Of a DNA stretch of 64,000 bases, positions 31,370 to 41,810 are shown piece by piece. Position 1 is the stretch's first letter. The number at the start of each line of letters is the position of its first letter. Location of the stretch: the NCBI RefSeq assembly GCF_900112865.1, contig NZ_FONH01000005.1, positions 62,001 through 126,000 on the forward strand, read 5' to 3'. The notes under the pieces were generated by a model that was not told the origin of the DNA, did not search any database, and saw only the letters and a program-made list of their open reading frames with translations. A program made the position numbers and the translations under genes. The stretch is from Dyella marensis (GTDB lineage Bacteria; Pseudomonadota; Gammaproteobacteria; Xanthomonadales; Rhodanobacteraceae).

Positions 31370-31420
31370 CCCCGGTATCGGTTCCCCTCCCTCCCCCCGT
31401 CCGATACCGGGGTTTGGCCT
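31370..31420 (+). terminator. Terminator of comM
   Basis: A perfect 12-bp stem, CCCCGGTATCGG (31370-31381) with CCGATACCGGGG (31401-31412), followed by TTTGGCCTTT. The loop is a 19-base pyrimidine-rich run. Confidence 0.7.
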
Positions 31421-31521
31421 TTCCCTCCGGGTCATCCCTTCCTTCGTTTCAGACGCCGATAGCGCCCAGGTTTTCGTGGCGACGAGACTGCGCGCTTCGC
31501 TGGCAAGCCTCCCTGCATGGC

Positions 31522-31551
31522 GGGAGCCGGCGGGCGGACCCGCCGGCTCCC
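31522..31551. terminator. Very stable hairpin downstream of aceA
   Basis: GGGAGCCGGCGGG (31522-31534) pairs perfectly with 31539-31551 around a CGGA tetraloop: a 13-bp GC stem. No T run on either strand, so RNA stabilisation or transcript-end protection of aceA is as likely as termination. Confidence 0.55.
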
Positions 31552-31594
31552 GCGCCAGCATCCCTGCCGGCGCCACGCCAAGTGGTTTGCTCGA

Positions 31595-32896
<1,302 letters not shown>

Positions 32897-32931
32897 GTCG
32901 TGACTCCTGGTAACGAAAGGCGGCGTCGCGC

Positions 32932-34563
<1,632 letters not shown>

Positions 34564-34607
34564 GGCTTCACTCCACTGATGACGATGGGGTGACACTAGG
34601 TCGCGGA

Positions 34608-34660
34608 GATTGGCTTTGACAAAGCGAATGTTTCAATTTTAGATATTGGCAAAGCTAATG
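34608..34660. promoter_or_regulatory. Candidate LysR-type operator between aceB and its regulator
   Basis: The spacer carries CAAAGCGAATG (34620-34630), its near-inverse GATTGGCTTTG just before it (about 34609-34619), and a direct copy CAAAGCTAATG (34650-34660) exactly 30 bases further. An inverted pair plus an in-phase third half-site is a typical LysR regulator layout (recognition plus activation site). The local drop in GC content fits overlapping divergent promoters. Confidence 0.55.
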
Positions 34661-34688
34661 ATCTTTCTAACTCATTGAGCAGAAAGCC

Positions 34689-35729
34689 TTGACCAAGGCA
34701 TCCGACAAGCTGAACAAGCCCCGCAAAGGCCGAAAATCGGTCCCGCGACGCCGCGCCGGTGATGTCGCCCCCGCCGAGGGACAGGCGCGCTTCTACTACA
34801 AGGGCAACCGCCAGAAGCAGCTGCGCGCCTTTGTCTACACGGTGAAGCTCGGCACCCTGACCCGCGCCGCCGAGGCGCTGTTCCTGTCGCAGCCGAGCGT
34901 GAGCCTGCAGCTGCAGGCGCTGGAGCGGGAGCTCGGTACCCGCCTGCTGGAACGCAGCCGGCGCCGCATCAATCTCACCGACGCCGGCGAGGCGCTATAC
35001 GAGCTGGCGCGCCCGCTGGTGGAAGGCTGGGAATCGCTGGACCGCGACTTCCAGGCCAAGGTGAAGGGCTTGCAGAGCGGCCGCCTGACCATCGCCGCCG
35101 GCACCTCGACCATCCAGTACCTGCTGCCGGACCTGGTGCGCCGCTACCGCGAGCACTACCCGGCGGTGCAGCTGCAGCTGGCGAACGTCACCGGCAAGGA
35201 CGGCCTGGCCCTGCTGCGCGCGGACGAGGCGGATTTCGCGGTGGGCTCGATGCTGGACGTGCCCAATGACATCGCCTGGGCGCCGGTCTATCACTACGAC
35301 CCGATGCTGATCACGCCGCGGGATCACCCGCTGGCGGCGAAGGACGCGATCCGGCTGGAAGATCTCTCGCCCTACGGCCTGATCCTGCCGCCGCAGCGCC
35401 TGTCCACCTACCGGCTGGTGGACCTGGTGTTCCAGCAGCGGCAGGTGCCATACCAGGTGGCGATCGAAGTCGGCGGCTGGGACGTGATCAAGGAATACGT
35501 CGCGATGGGCCTGGGGATTTCCATCGTCACCGGCATCTGCATCACCGAGGCCGACCGCGTGCGGCTGGCCGTGCGCAACCTGCGGCAGTACTTCCCGCAG
35601 CGCGCCTACGGCGTGGTGATGCGCAAGGGGAAATTCCTCAGCGCGGAAGCGCGGGCTTTCATCGATCTGATCCGGCCCGGCCTGCTGACCCATCGCGACT
35701 ACGACGAGCCGGGCCACTCCGAACGGTAG
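34689..35729 (+). CDS. LysR-type regulator, probable controller of the glyoxylate shunt
   Basis: A 346-residue LysR-family regulator with an unusual basic N-terminal extension of about 40 residues (KPRKGRKSVPRRRAGD) ahead of the winged helix: LRAFVYTVKLGTLTRAAEALFLSQPSVSLQLQALERELGTRLLERSRRRINLTDAG (about 45-100). The effector domain (about 125-330) contains LPDLVRRYREHYPAVQLQL and VAMGLGISIVTG. The start appears to be TTG at 34689 because no ATG or GTG precedes the HTH. The stop codon TAG lies inside a REP-like hairpin. Divergence from aceB suggests it controls aceBA and itself; the effector is unknown. Confidence 0.88.
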   Translation: MTKASDKLNKPRKGRKSVPRRRAGDVAPAEGQARFYYKGNRQKQLRAFVYTVKLGTLTRAAEALFLSQPSVSLQLQALERELGTRLLERSRRRINLTDAGEALYELARPLVEGWESLDRDFQAKVKGLQSGRLTIAAGTSTIQYLLPDLVRRYREHYPAVQLQLANVTGKDGLALLRADEADFAVGSMLDVPNDIAWAPVYHYDPMLITPRDHPLAAKDAIRLEDLSPYGLILPPQRLSTYRLVDLVFQQRQVPYQVAIEVGGWDVIKEYVAMGLGISIVTGICITEADRVRLAVRNLRQYFPQRAYGVVMRKGKFLSAEARAFIDLIRPGLLTHRDYDEPGHSER

Positions 35730-35813
35730 GTTGGGGTGAGCCACCGGCGAACCCCAACAGGCGCATGCGCATGCAGATCCGTTGGGGTTCGCCTGCGGCC
35801 CACCCCAACCTAC
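35726..35813. repeat. REP-like hairpin element, copy 2 of 5
   Basis: Inverted arms (about 35727-35758 and 35781-35813) of the same family as copy 1, differing mainly at the arm centres (GCCACCGGCGAA versus TTCGCCTGCGGCC). It sits exactly between convergent genes; its TAG at 35727-35729 is the stop codon of the LysR gene, and the LysE gene stop follows 8 bases beyond. Probably a bidirectional terminator. Confidence 0.88.
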
Positions 35814-35821
35814 GCCGAGCG

Positions 35822-36457
35822 TTACTGCTGGCGCTGCATCGCCAGGCGGATGCCGAAGCCCAGCAGCACCGTGCCGCAGGCGCGGTCCATCCACTGCCCC
35901 AGGTGCGGGCGCGCATCGAGCAGCCGGTGCACCTGGCCGCCCAGCATCGCCAGCACCATCGACCACAGCATGCCGACGCCGATGAAGCTCACGCCGAGCA
36001 CCGCCAGTCCCCACTGCGGATGCGGCGCCTGCATCGATACGAACTGCGGCAGGAAGGCCAGGAAGAACAACGCCACCTTCGGATTCAGCACATTGGTCAG
36101 CATGCCCTGGCGGAACGCCGCGCTCAGGCCGCGGCCGCGGGTCACCGTCGGCTGGCGCGCGCTCTGCCTGGCCAGCAGCATGCGCAGGCCGACCCATACC
36201 AGATAGGCCGCGCCCAGATACTTCAGCGCCGCGAACGCCAGCGCCGAGGTCATCAGGATCGCCGAGATGCCCAGCACCGCCGCCAGCGTATGCACGATGC
36301 AGCCGGCATTGATGCCCAGCACCGCGGCCATGCCTACCGTGCGTCCTTCGCGGCCGCTGCGGGCCAGGATGTAGAAGGTGTCCAGGCCGGGCGTCAACGC
36401 CAGCGCGATGCAAGCCAGCACGAAGGCGCCGAAATGCTGGATGCCGAGTGATTCCAT
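35822..36457 (-). CDS. LysE/RhtB-family amino acid exporter
   Basis: A 211-residue inner membrane protein with six predicted helices, opening with ALTPGLDTFYILARSGREGRTVGMAAVLGINAGCIVHTLAAVLG, the diagnostic N-terminal LysE/RhtB block, and KYLGAAYLVWVGLRML in helix 3. The family exports amino acids or their analogues such as homoserine, threonine or lysine; the substrate here cannot be predicted. It stands alone between two repeat elements. Confidence 0.9.
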   Translation of the reverse strand: MESLGIQHFGAFVLACIALALTPGLDTFYILARSGREGRTVGMAAVLGINAGCIVHTLAAVLGISAILMTSALAFAALKYLGAAYLVWVGLRMLLARQSARQPTVTRGRGLSAAFRQGMLTNVLNPKVALFFLAFLPQFVSMQAPHPQWGLAVLGVSFIGVGMLWSMVLAMLGGQVHRLLDARPHLGQWMDRACGTVLLGFGIRLAMQRQQ

Positions 36458-36482
36458 GGATGCCTCCGAGTGCCGATGCGTA

Positions 36483-36650
36483 GAGCCCCTCTCCCATCGG
36501 GAGAGGGGTTGGGGTGAGGGGACGGGCGGAGCGCAAGAGTGATGCGTATCGCTCCGCCCGCACCCTCATCCGGCTGCCGCCACCTTCCTCGCTCCTCAGA
36601 GCCGCGCACATCCATGTGCGCTCCCCGCGTGCTCCCGGAGGGAGAAGGGT
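36483..36650. repeat. Compound intergenic repeat with three hairpins
   Basis: The 199-base gap between the LysE and acyltransferase genes is almost filled by hairpins: CCCCTCTCCC-ATC-GGGAGAGGGG (36486-36508), GGGCGGAGCG paired with 36550-36559, and GCGCACAT-CC-ATGTGCGC (36604-36621), ending near CTCCCGGAGGGAGAAGGG. The outer arms are roughly inverse to each other. It has the look of a dispersed non-coding element; no other copy occurs in this window. Confidence 0.65.
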
Positions 36651-36656
36651 TTCAGC

Positions 36657-37250
36657 TCATGCGTTGCGATGCTTGCCGCGATACGGCGCAAAAAGCACGC
36701 GGATCTTCGCCATGTCTGCGTCGTGGTCGCCGGTTGCGCGCACCACCGGCCCCAACGTGAAAGTCTTCGTCGGATAGTCGATAAACAACGTCTGGATTGG
36801 CACATTCGCCTCGTGCGCGATGCGCAGGAAGCCGGACTTCCATTCCTTGACCGGCTTGCGCGTGCCCTCTGGCGTGATACCCAGCCACATCCGCTCGCGC
36901 TGCCGGAAGCGCTCGACCATCTGCCCCACCACGTTGAGCGCGGCCTTGCGGTTGATCGCGATCATGCCGATCGGGCGCAGGATGATGCCGAGCGGGCCGT
37001 CCAGCACCTCGCGCTTGATCATGATGTTGACCTCGATGCCGATGCCGATCTTCATCAGCAGGCCCCACAGGCCGTCCCAGTACGAGGAATGCGGCGCGCC
37101 GATCAGGATCAGCTTGGGCACGTCCGGCAGCTCGCCCAGCAGGCGCCAGCCGCACAGCCGCAGCACGCCGCGCGAGAACCACGGCCAGAAGCGGCTCTGC
37201 AGCTTCGGCGCCGAGGGCGGGGTCGGCGGGACCACCGGTGGACGGCTCAT
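36657..37250 (-). CDS. Small PlsC-like (1-acylglycerol-3-phosphate) acyltransferase family protein
   Basis: A 197-residue lysophospholipid acyltransferase-like protein. The HX4D motif appears as PHSSYWDGLWG, and the acceptor-binding motif as ITPEGTRKPVKEWKSG; FSRGVLRLCGW is a short membrane-associated helix. It is shorter than housekeeping PlsC (about 245 residues), so the acceptor may differ. The start at 37250 overlaps the end of arfB by 4 bases, giving translational coupling at the end of a six-gene minus-strand run. Confidence 0.85.
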   Translation of the reverse strand: MSRPPVVPPTPPSAPKLQSRFWPWFSRGVLRLCGWRLLGELPDVPKLILIGAPHSSYWDGLWGLLMKIGIGIEVNIMIKREVLDGPLGIILRPIGMIAINRKAALNVVGQMVERFRQRERMWLGITPEGTRKPVKEWKSGFLRIAHEANVPIQTLFIDYPTKTFTLGPVVRATGDHDADMAKIRVLFAPYRGKHRNA

Positions 37251-37669
37251 TCGGAACTCCAGTTGCGCGAACGCGTCTGCTTGATCTTCCCGCGTTGCTG
37301 CTTGCCGGCCAGGCGGCGCTCCTTGGAGGCGCGCGACGGCTTGGTGGCGACGCGCGGCTTGGGCGGCACCAGTACGGCGCGGATGATCTCGACCAGGCGT
37401 TCGCGCGCGTCCTCGCGGTTGCGCGCCTGGTCGCGGAAGCGGCGCGCCTGGATCACCAGCACGCCGTCCTCGGTGAGGCGGCGGTCGCGGCGCGCCAGCA
37501 GGCGCTCGCGCACCGGGTCGGGCAGCGAGGGCGAGCGCGCGACATCGAAGCGCAGTTCCACCGCGCTTTCGGTGCGATTGACGTGCTGGCCACCGGGGCC
37601 GTCGGCGCGCAGGAAGCGCTCGGTCAGCTCGGTCTCGGGCAGCGCTAGGGATCGGCTGACGGTAAGCAT
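37247..37669 (-). CDS. arfB: Alternative ribosome-rescue factor B (peptidyl-tRNA hydrolase)
   Basis: A 140-residue RF1/RF2-like hydrolase with the GGQ motif at 26-28 (RADGPGGQHVNRTESAVELRFD). A basic, ribosome-binding C-terminal tail (RRLAGKQQRGKIKQTRSRN) follows. ArfB releases peptides from ribosomes stalled without a stop codon. It has no codon-recognition domain, which separates it from true release factors. Start at ATG 37669. Confidence 0.95.
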   Translation of the reverse strand: MLTVSRSLALPETELTERFLRADGPGGQHVNRTESAVELRFDVARSPSLPDPVRERLLARRDRRLTEDGVLVIQARRFRDQARNREDARERLVEIIRAVLVPPKPRVATKPSRASKERRLAGKQQRGKIKQTRSRNWSSE

Positions 37670-37712
37670 GGCGCGCAGTGTAGCGGGGGCGGGGCGGCCC
37701 GCCCATCCGCCT

Positions 37713-38423
37713 TCAGGGGATCTCGGGCAGGGCCCAGCCGAAGCGTTCCAGCACACCCGCAAAAGCGGCATCCAGCGGTGCTTCCAATCGCATCGGCGCG
37801 CCGCTGACGGGATGCGCGAAGCTCACCCGCCACGCATGCAGCAGCATGCGGTGGCAGCCGAAGTACTGCTTGTACAGCCGATTGTGATCGCTGCGGCCGT
37901 GCTGGCAATCGCCGATCACCGGATGGTGGACATGCGCCATGTGCTTGCGGATCTGGCGGAAGCGGCCGGTTTCCGGTTCCGCCAGCACCATGCCGTAGCG
38001 CTGCTGCGGATAGCGGCCCAGCGCGATCGGCACTTCCACCGTGGCCAGCCGGCGATAGCGCGTGCGCGCATCGCGGCGCGGGCCGGTGTCGCGCGCACCG
38101 GGCAGCGGGTAGTCGATCAGCGCCTCGTCCGGCTCCGGCCAGCCGCGCACCACGGCGAGGTATTGCTTGTGCACGTCGCGACCCATGAACTGCTCGCCCA
38201 GCGCGGCGGCGATCTCGGCGGAGCGCGCCACCAGCAGCACGCCGCTGGTCGCACGGTCCAGCCGGTGCGCCAGGTTCACGGTGCCGCCGACCTGCTCGCG
38301 CAGCAGGTCGATCAGGAACTCGTCGGCGGGGCCGACCAGCTTGGAGCGATGCACGGCGAGGCCGGCGGGCTTGTTCACCGCGATCAGCGCGTCGTCCTGG
38401 TAGATGAGGTCGAGAACGGTCAT
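37713..38423 (-). CDS. truC: tRNA pseudouridine synthase C (RluA family)
   Basis: A 236-residue single-domain pseudouridine synthase with the catalytic Asp in NLAHRLDRATSGVLL (D56). Other family signatures are LIAVNKPAGLAVHRS, GRFRQIRKHMAHVHHPVIGDCQHG and GCHRMLLHAW. TruC makes pseudouridine 65 in tRNA-Ile and tRNA-Asp. It lacks the S4 domain found in RluC and RluD. Start ATG 38423 is 23 bases downstream of ubiB. Confidence 0.9.
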   Translation of the reverse strand: MTVLDLIYQDDALIAVNKPAGLAVHRSKLVGPADEFLIDLLREQVGGTVNLAHRLDRATSGVLLVARSAEIAAALGEQFMGRDVHKQYLAVVRGWPEPDEALIDYPLPGARDTGPRRDARTRYRRLATVEVPIALGRYPQQRYGMVLAEPETGRFRQIRKHMAHVHHPVIGDCQHGRSDHNRLYKQYFGCHRMLLHAWRVSFAHPVSGAPMRLEAPLDAAFAGVLERFGWALPEIP

Positions 38424-38445
38424 GCGTGTTGCGGCGCGGCTGGCG

Positions 38446-40092
38446 TCAGCGCCTGGGCCATCCGGCGATAAACGAAAACAGCCCGGCGATGGCCACGCCG
38501 AGCGGCAGCCACGCGCCATGCTGCGGCGCCTGCGTCCACAGCACGGTGGCGCTCACCAGCAGGGCACTGCCGAACAGGCCCGCGCCGATCGTGCGCTGCT
38601 GCCGGTGCGCAGTTTCCTGGCGCTGCGCCAGTTCCAGCGGATCGGCCAGCCGGCGCTGCTCGCCGCGCGCCACCTGGCGCAGCGCGTCGCGGATCAGCTC
38701 CGGAAACTGCGGCGCCGCATGGAACCACTCCGGCACCCGCTTGCGCATCTCGCGCAGCGTGCGGCGCGGGCTGTAGCGCTCGCGCAGGATGCGCTTGAGC
38801 ACCGGATGCGCGACGGCCCAGATATCGATGTCCGGATCGAGCATGCGTCCGACGCCTTCGATGTTCAGCAGGGTCTTCTGCAGCAGGATCAGCTGCGGCT
38901 GCAGGGTCAGCTCGAAGCGGCGCGCGGTCTGGAACAGCTTGACCACCAGCTCGGCCAGCGAAATCTGCGACAACGGGCGGGTGAAATAGGGCTCGCACAC
39001 CGTGCGCACCGCCGCTTCCAGCTCGTCCATGCGCACGGTGTTCGGCATCCAGCCGGCATCGACGTGCAGCTGCGCGATGCGCGCGTAGTCGCGCTCGAAC
39101 AGCGCGATGAAATTCTGCGCCAGCCAGTACTGGTCGGCCTCCGGCAGCGAACCCATGATGCCGAAGTCCAGCGCGATGAAGCGCGGCTCGGTCGAGCGCG
39201 TCACGTCGACCCAGATGTTTCCCGGATGCGCGTCGGCATGGAAGAAATTGTCGCGGAACACCTGCTCGTAGAACACGCGCACGCCCTTGGCAGCGAGCGT
39301 CTTGCGGTCCACGCCGGCGGCGTCGATCGCCGCGATGTCGTCGCAGCTGACGCCATTGACGCGCTCAAGGGTCAGCACGCGCTCGGCGGTCAGTTCCCAG
39401 TGCACTTCCGGGACGTACAGGTCCACGCCGCTTTCGAAATTACGCCGCAGCAGGCTCGCGCTGGCGCCTTCGCGCTGCAGATCCAGCTCGTTTTCCAGCA
39501 TCTTTTCGACTTCCGCCACCACGTCGAGCGGGCGGATCTTGTCGGCGTTCGGATGCCAGCGCTGCGCCAGCTCGCCCAGCGAATGCAGCAGGGCGACGTC
39601 GCGCGCGATGCGCGCATCGATGCCCGGGCGCAGCACCTTGACCACTACTTCGCGGCCATCGGGCAGCAGCGCGGCATGCACCTGCGCGATCGAAGCCGAG
39701 GCCAGCGGCGTTTCGTCGAAGCGCGCGAACAGCTGCGTCACCGGGGCCTTCAGTTCGCGCTCGACGATCGCGCGTGCCTCGGCGCCGGGGAAGGGCGGTA
39801 CCTGGTCCTGCAGCAGGGCCAGTTCGTCGGCGATATCGCCTGGCACCAGGTCGCGCCGCGTCGACAGCACCTGGCCGGCCTTGACGAAGATCGGCCCCAG
39901 TTCGGTCAGGGCCAGCCGCAGGCGCGCGCCGCGCGGCAGGTTGGCCACGTCGGCGCGCGGCTTGGCCAGGAATGGGCGCAGCAGTTTCAGCGGACGGAAC
40001 AGATGGGCGGCGTCGACCAGTTCGTCGAGGCGATAGGCCAGCAGCACCGAGGCGACGCGCAGCACGCGCGGCACGAATTTCAGCGGCGTCAC
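38446..40092 (-). CDS. ubiB: Ubiquinone biosynthesis protein UbiB (atypical kinase-like)
   Basis: A 548-residue ABC1/ADCK-family protein. Family-specific KxGQ appears as [11 protein letters not shown], with [12 protein letters not shown], the A-rich loop [11 protein letters not shown] replacing a P-loop, the VVVKVLRPG lysine, [12 protein letters not shown] and the metal-binding DFG as ALDFGIMG. Two C-terminal membrane helices (about 500-543) anchor it. UbiB supports ubiquinone synthesis, probably by ATP-driven extraction of intermediates. ATG 40092 overlaps the ubiJ stop by 4 bases. Confidence 0.96.
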   Translation of the reverse strand: MTPLKFVPRVLRVASVLLAYRLDELVDAAHLFRPLKLLRPFLAKPRADVANLPRGARLRLALTELGPIFVKAGQVLSTRRDLVPGDIADELALLQDQVPPFPGAEARAIVERELKAPVTQLFARFDETPLASASIAQVHAALLPDGREVVVKVLRPGIDARIARDVALLHSLGELAQRWHPNADKIRPLDVVAEVEKMLENELDLQREGASASLLRRNFESGVDLYVPEVHWELTAERVLTLERVNGVSCDDIAAIDAAGVDRKTLAAKGVRVFYEQVFRDNFFHADAHPGNIWVDVTRSTEPRFIALDFGIMGSLPEADQYWLAQNFIALFERDYARIAQLHVDAGWMPNTVRMDELEAAVRTVCEPYFTRPLSQISLAELVVKLFQTARRFELTLQPQLILLQKTLLNIEGVGRMLDPDIDIWAVAHPVLKRILRERYSPRRTLREMRKRVPEWFHAAPQFPELIRDALRQVARGEQRRLADPLELAQRQETAHRQQRTIGAGLFGSALLVSATVLWTQAPQHGAWLPLGVAIAGLFSFIAGWPRR

Positions 40093-40739
40093 GCGGCGTT
40101 TCCTTTGAGCTTCTGTTCCAGCCGCGCCAGGCGCGATGCCAGGCGTTCGCTGCGCTCGCGCAAGGCATCCACGCCGTCGAGGAAACCTTCCACTTCGCCC
40201 GGCGCGGCGGCCACGCGCACTTCGTCGCGCAGCCAGTCGGCGCTGTCCTCAGCCAGGTGGCTGCCGCTTTCGCGCGCATGCGCCAGCGCCTCGCGCACCG
40301 CCTTGGCCAGCGGCACGCCGAGCACGTCGCCGAAGGTGCGGGTGAAGGCTTCTTCGAAATCGGGAGCGAACTTCGATGCCAGTTTTTCCAGGCGGCGCGC
40401 GAGCTCCGCATCGCCGGCGATATCGACCTTGCCCGGCGCCACGCCTTCGTCATCGCGCCGCAGCGCCATCGCCAGCAGGCTGCCCGGGGTGGCGCGCACG
40501 CGCAGGTGGCTGTCCTCGCGGCCGGGGCCGACCTTGAGGCGGCCTTCGTGCACGGTGATCGCCAGGGTCAGCGCCGGCCCTTCCAGGTGCAGCTGCACGC
40601 TGCGTCCGTCGAGCGCGGACAGGCGCTGCACGGTGTCGGGATCGAGCGAGAGCACATGGTTCAGCGCGGTCTCGAGCGCGCGGCCGGCGATCACGCGCAG
40701 CGGGCGCGGCAGCAAGGGGCGGGGAGCGGGTGCGGTCAT
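40089..40739 (-). CDS. ubiJ: Ubiquinone biosynthesis accessory factor UbiJ
   Basis: A 216-residue protein with an SCP2 lipid-binding domain (about 30-125: LQLHLEG-like [59 protein letters not shown]) and a C-terminal coiled coil ([24 protein letters not shown]). UbiJ holds hydrophobic ubiquinone intermediates for the Ubi complex and partners UbiK. It is immediately upstream of ubiB, as in E. coli, but ubiE is absent here; trmL precedes it. Confidence 0.92.
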   Translation of the reverse strand: MTAPAPRPLLPRPLRVIAGRALETALNHVLSLDPDTVQRLSALDGRSVQLHLEGPALTLAITVHEGRLKVGPGREDSHLRVRATPGSLLAMALRRDDEGVAPGKVDIAGDAELARRLEKLASKFAPDFEEAFTRTFGDVLGVPLAKAVREALAHARESGSHLAEDSADWLRDEVRVAAAPGEVEGFLDGVDALRERSERLASRLARLEQKLKGNAA

Positions 40740-40788
40740 GGGCCGGCATTGTAGCGGCAGGGCGCGCGGACTCGCCCTGCGGCAGGCA

Positions 40789-41253
40789 TCAGGCCGCGCC
40801 GTCGAAACCCAGCTGGCGCCACGCCTCGTATACGGCGACCGCGACGGTGTTGGAGAGATTGAGGCTGCGGCTGTGCGGACGCATCGGCAGGCGCAGGCGG
40901 CAGTCTTCGGGAATGGCGTCCAGCACGGCGCCGGGCAGGCCGGCAGTCTCGCAACCGAACAGCAGCGCGTCGCCGGGCGCGAAGCGCGCATCCACATGCG
41001 CGACGCGACCGCGGGTGGAGAACGCGAACACGCGCGGATGGGCCAGGGCGGCAAGGCAGCGGTCCAGGTCGTCGTGGACGGCCAGGTCGGCGTACTCGTG
41101 GTAGTCCAGGCCGGCGCGGCGCAGGCGCGCATCGTCGAGCTCGAAACCCAGCGGCCGGATCAGGTGCAGCGAGGCGCCCGTATTGGCGCAGAGACGAATG
41201 ACATTGCCGGTGTTCGGCGGGATCTCGGGATTGAACAGGATGACATGCAGCAT
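40789..41253 (-). CDS. trmL: tRNA (cytidine/uridine-34-2'-O)-methyltransferase TrmL
   Basis: A 154-residue SPOUT methyltransferase, the minimal length for TrmL, which methylates the wobble ribose of two tRNA-Leu species. Family motifs: [44 protein letters not shown] (the knot's SAM-binding loop) and [19 protein letters not shown]. Start at 41253. Probably leads the trmL-ubiJ-ubiB-truC-arfB-acyltransferase run. Confidence 0.95.
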   Translation of the reverse strand: MLHVILFNPEIPPNTGNVIRLCANTGASLHLIRPLGFELDDARLRRAGLDYHEYADLAVHDDLDRCLAALAHPRVFAFSTRGRVAHVDARFAPGDALLFGCETAGLPGAVLDAIPEDCRLRLPMRPHSRSLNLSNTVAVAVYEAWRQLGFDGAA

Positions 41254-41305
41254 CCGGCGATTATCGATGTTGGGGCGCCCGCCGGAACAGCGCCCCGTCC
41301 GGCGC

Positions 41306-41509
41306 TCAACCGCCGAGACGGGGGCACACCACGCCATCGGCCGGCAGCAGGCACTGCGCGTGCGCGGCCGGGGCGAGCTGGCCGGCGCTGCCGCTGGCGG
41401 CCAGGCGGATGGCATCGGGCGAGGCATTGACCATCGCGGCGAGGACCAGCCCGCAGACCAGCAGGCAGGCGGCGAACAGACTGCGCAACATCAGGGCTTC
41501 GAATTTCAT
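41306..41509 (-). CDS. Small single-pass or exported protein of unknown function
   Basis: 67 residues starting at ATG 41509 after GGAG. One hydrophobic helix ([20 protein letters not shown]) is followed by [40 protein letters not shown] with two cysteines. It may be a cleaved, secreted peptide or a membrane-bound small protein. No family recognised; the good ribosome site and hydrophobic core support that it is real. Confidence 0.5.
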   Translation of the reverse strand: MKFEALMLRSLFAACLLVCGLVLAAMVNASPDAIRLAASGSAGQLAPAAHAQCLLPADGVVCPRLGG

Positions 41510-41810
41510 GGGGTGTCTCCGACAGGGGCCGTGTCCGGGGATGGGGGTCCTACGCCCCTGGAGTGGCAAGCGCCGTGCCAAGCCGAGCCGAATCACAAGG
41601 CCTTGATTTGCCGGCACTTAGGATGGGTGTCCCGGTCTTTCCGGCTGTCCGCGGACACTGGCCGCCCGCTAACGGACAGCCCGCCGGACACTCTCTGGCC
41701 GCCCGCGCTGCCCTGTCGACCGTCATTTGGGGTCAATCGGCCTAAGGTCATTTGCGGTTCCCCGTACGCATGACTAGCCTCGGAGGTTCTGTGAAACAGG
41801 AGGTTCATCC
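41510..41810. promoter_or_regulatory. 301-base control region upstream of the M16 peptidase
   Basis: No gene is supported. It contains a palindrome GTCCGCGGAC (41647-41656), two copies of GGACACT...TGGCCGCCCGC (41653-41670 and 41686-41707), and a direct repeat GTCATTTG(G/C)GGT at 41722 and 41747, 25 bases apart and close to the likely promoter. The organised repeats suggest regulated expression of the peptidase. Confidence 0.45.

Larger units (their letters stand above)
31250..31594. other. 345-base intergenic region between convergent comM and aceA
   Basis: No gene is supported here. It holds two strong hairpins (listed separately at 31370 and 31522) and an otherwise unremarkable sequence with long pyrimidine runs. 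A short open frame spanning it has no family likeness or ribosome site. Confidence 0.7.

Noticed and set aside
38404-41430. A 1008-codon plus-strand frame opposite ubiB, ubiJ and trmL.
   Set aside because: Its translation is low-complexity Arg/Ala/Gln-rich, a shadow of the recognisable minus-strand genes.
41563-41745. A 60-codon open frame upstream of the M16 peptidase.
   Set aside because: No ribosome site, and the translation has no secondary-structure or family character; the region is better explained by operator-like repeats.
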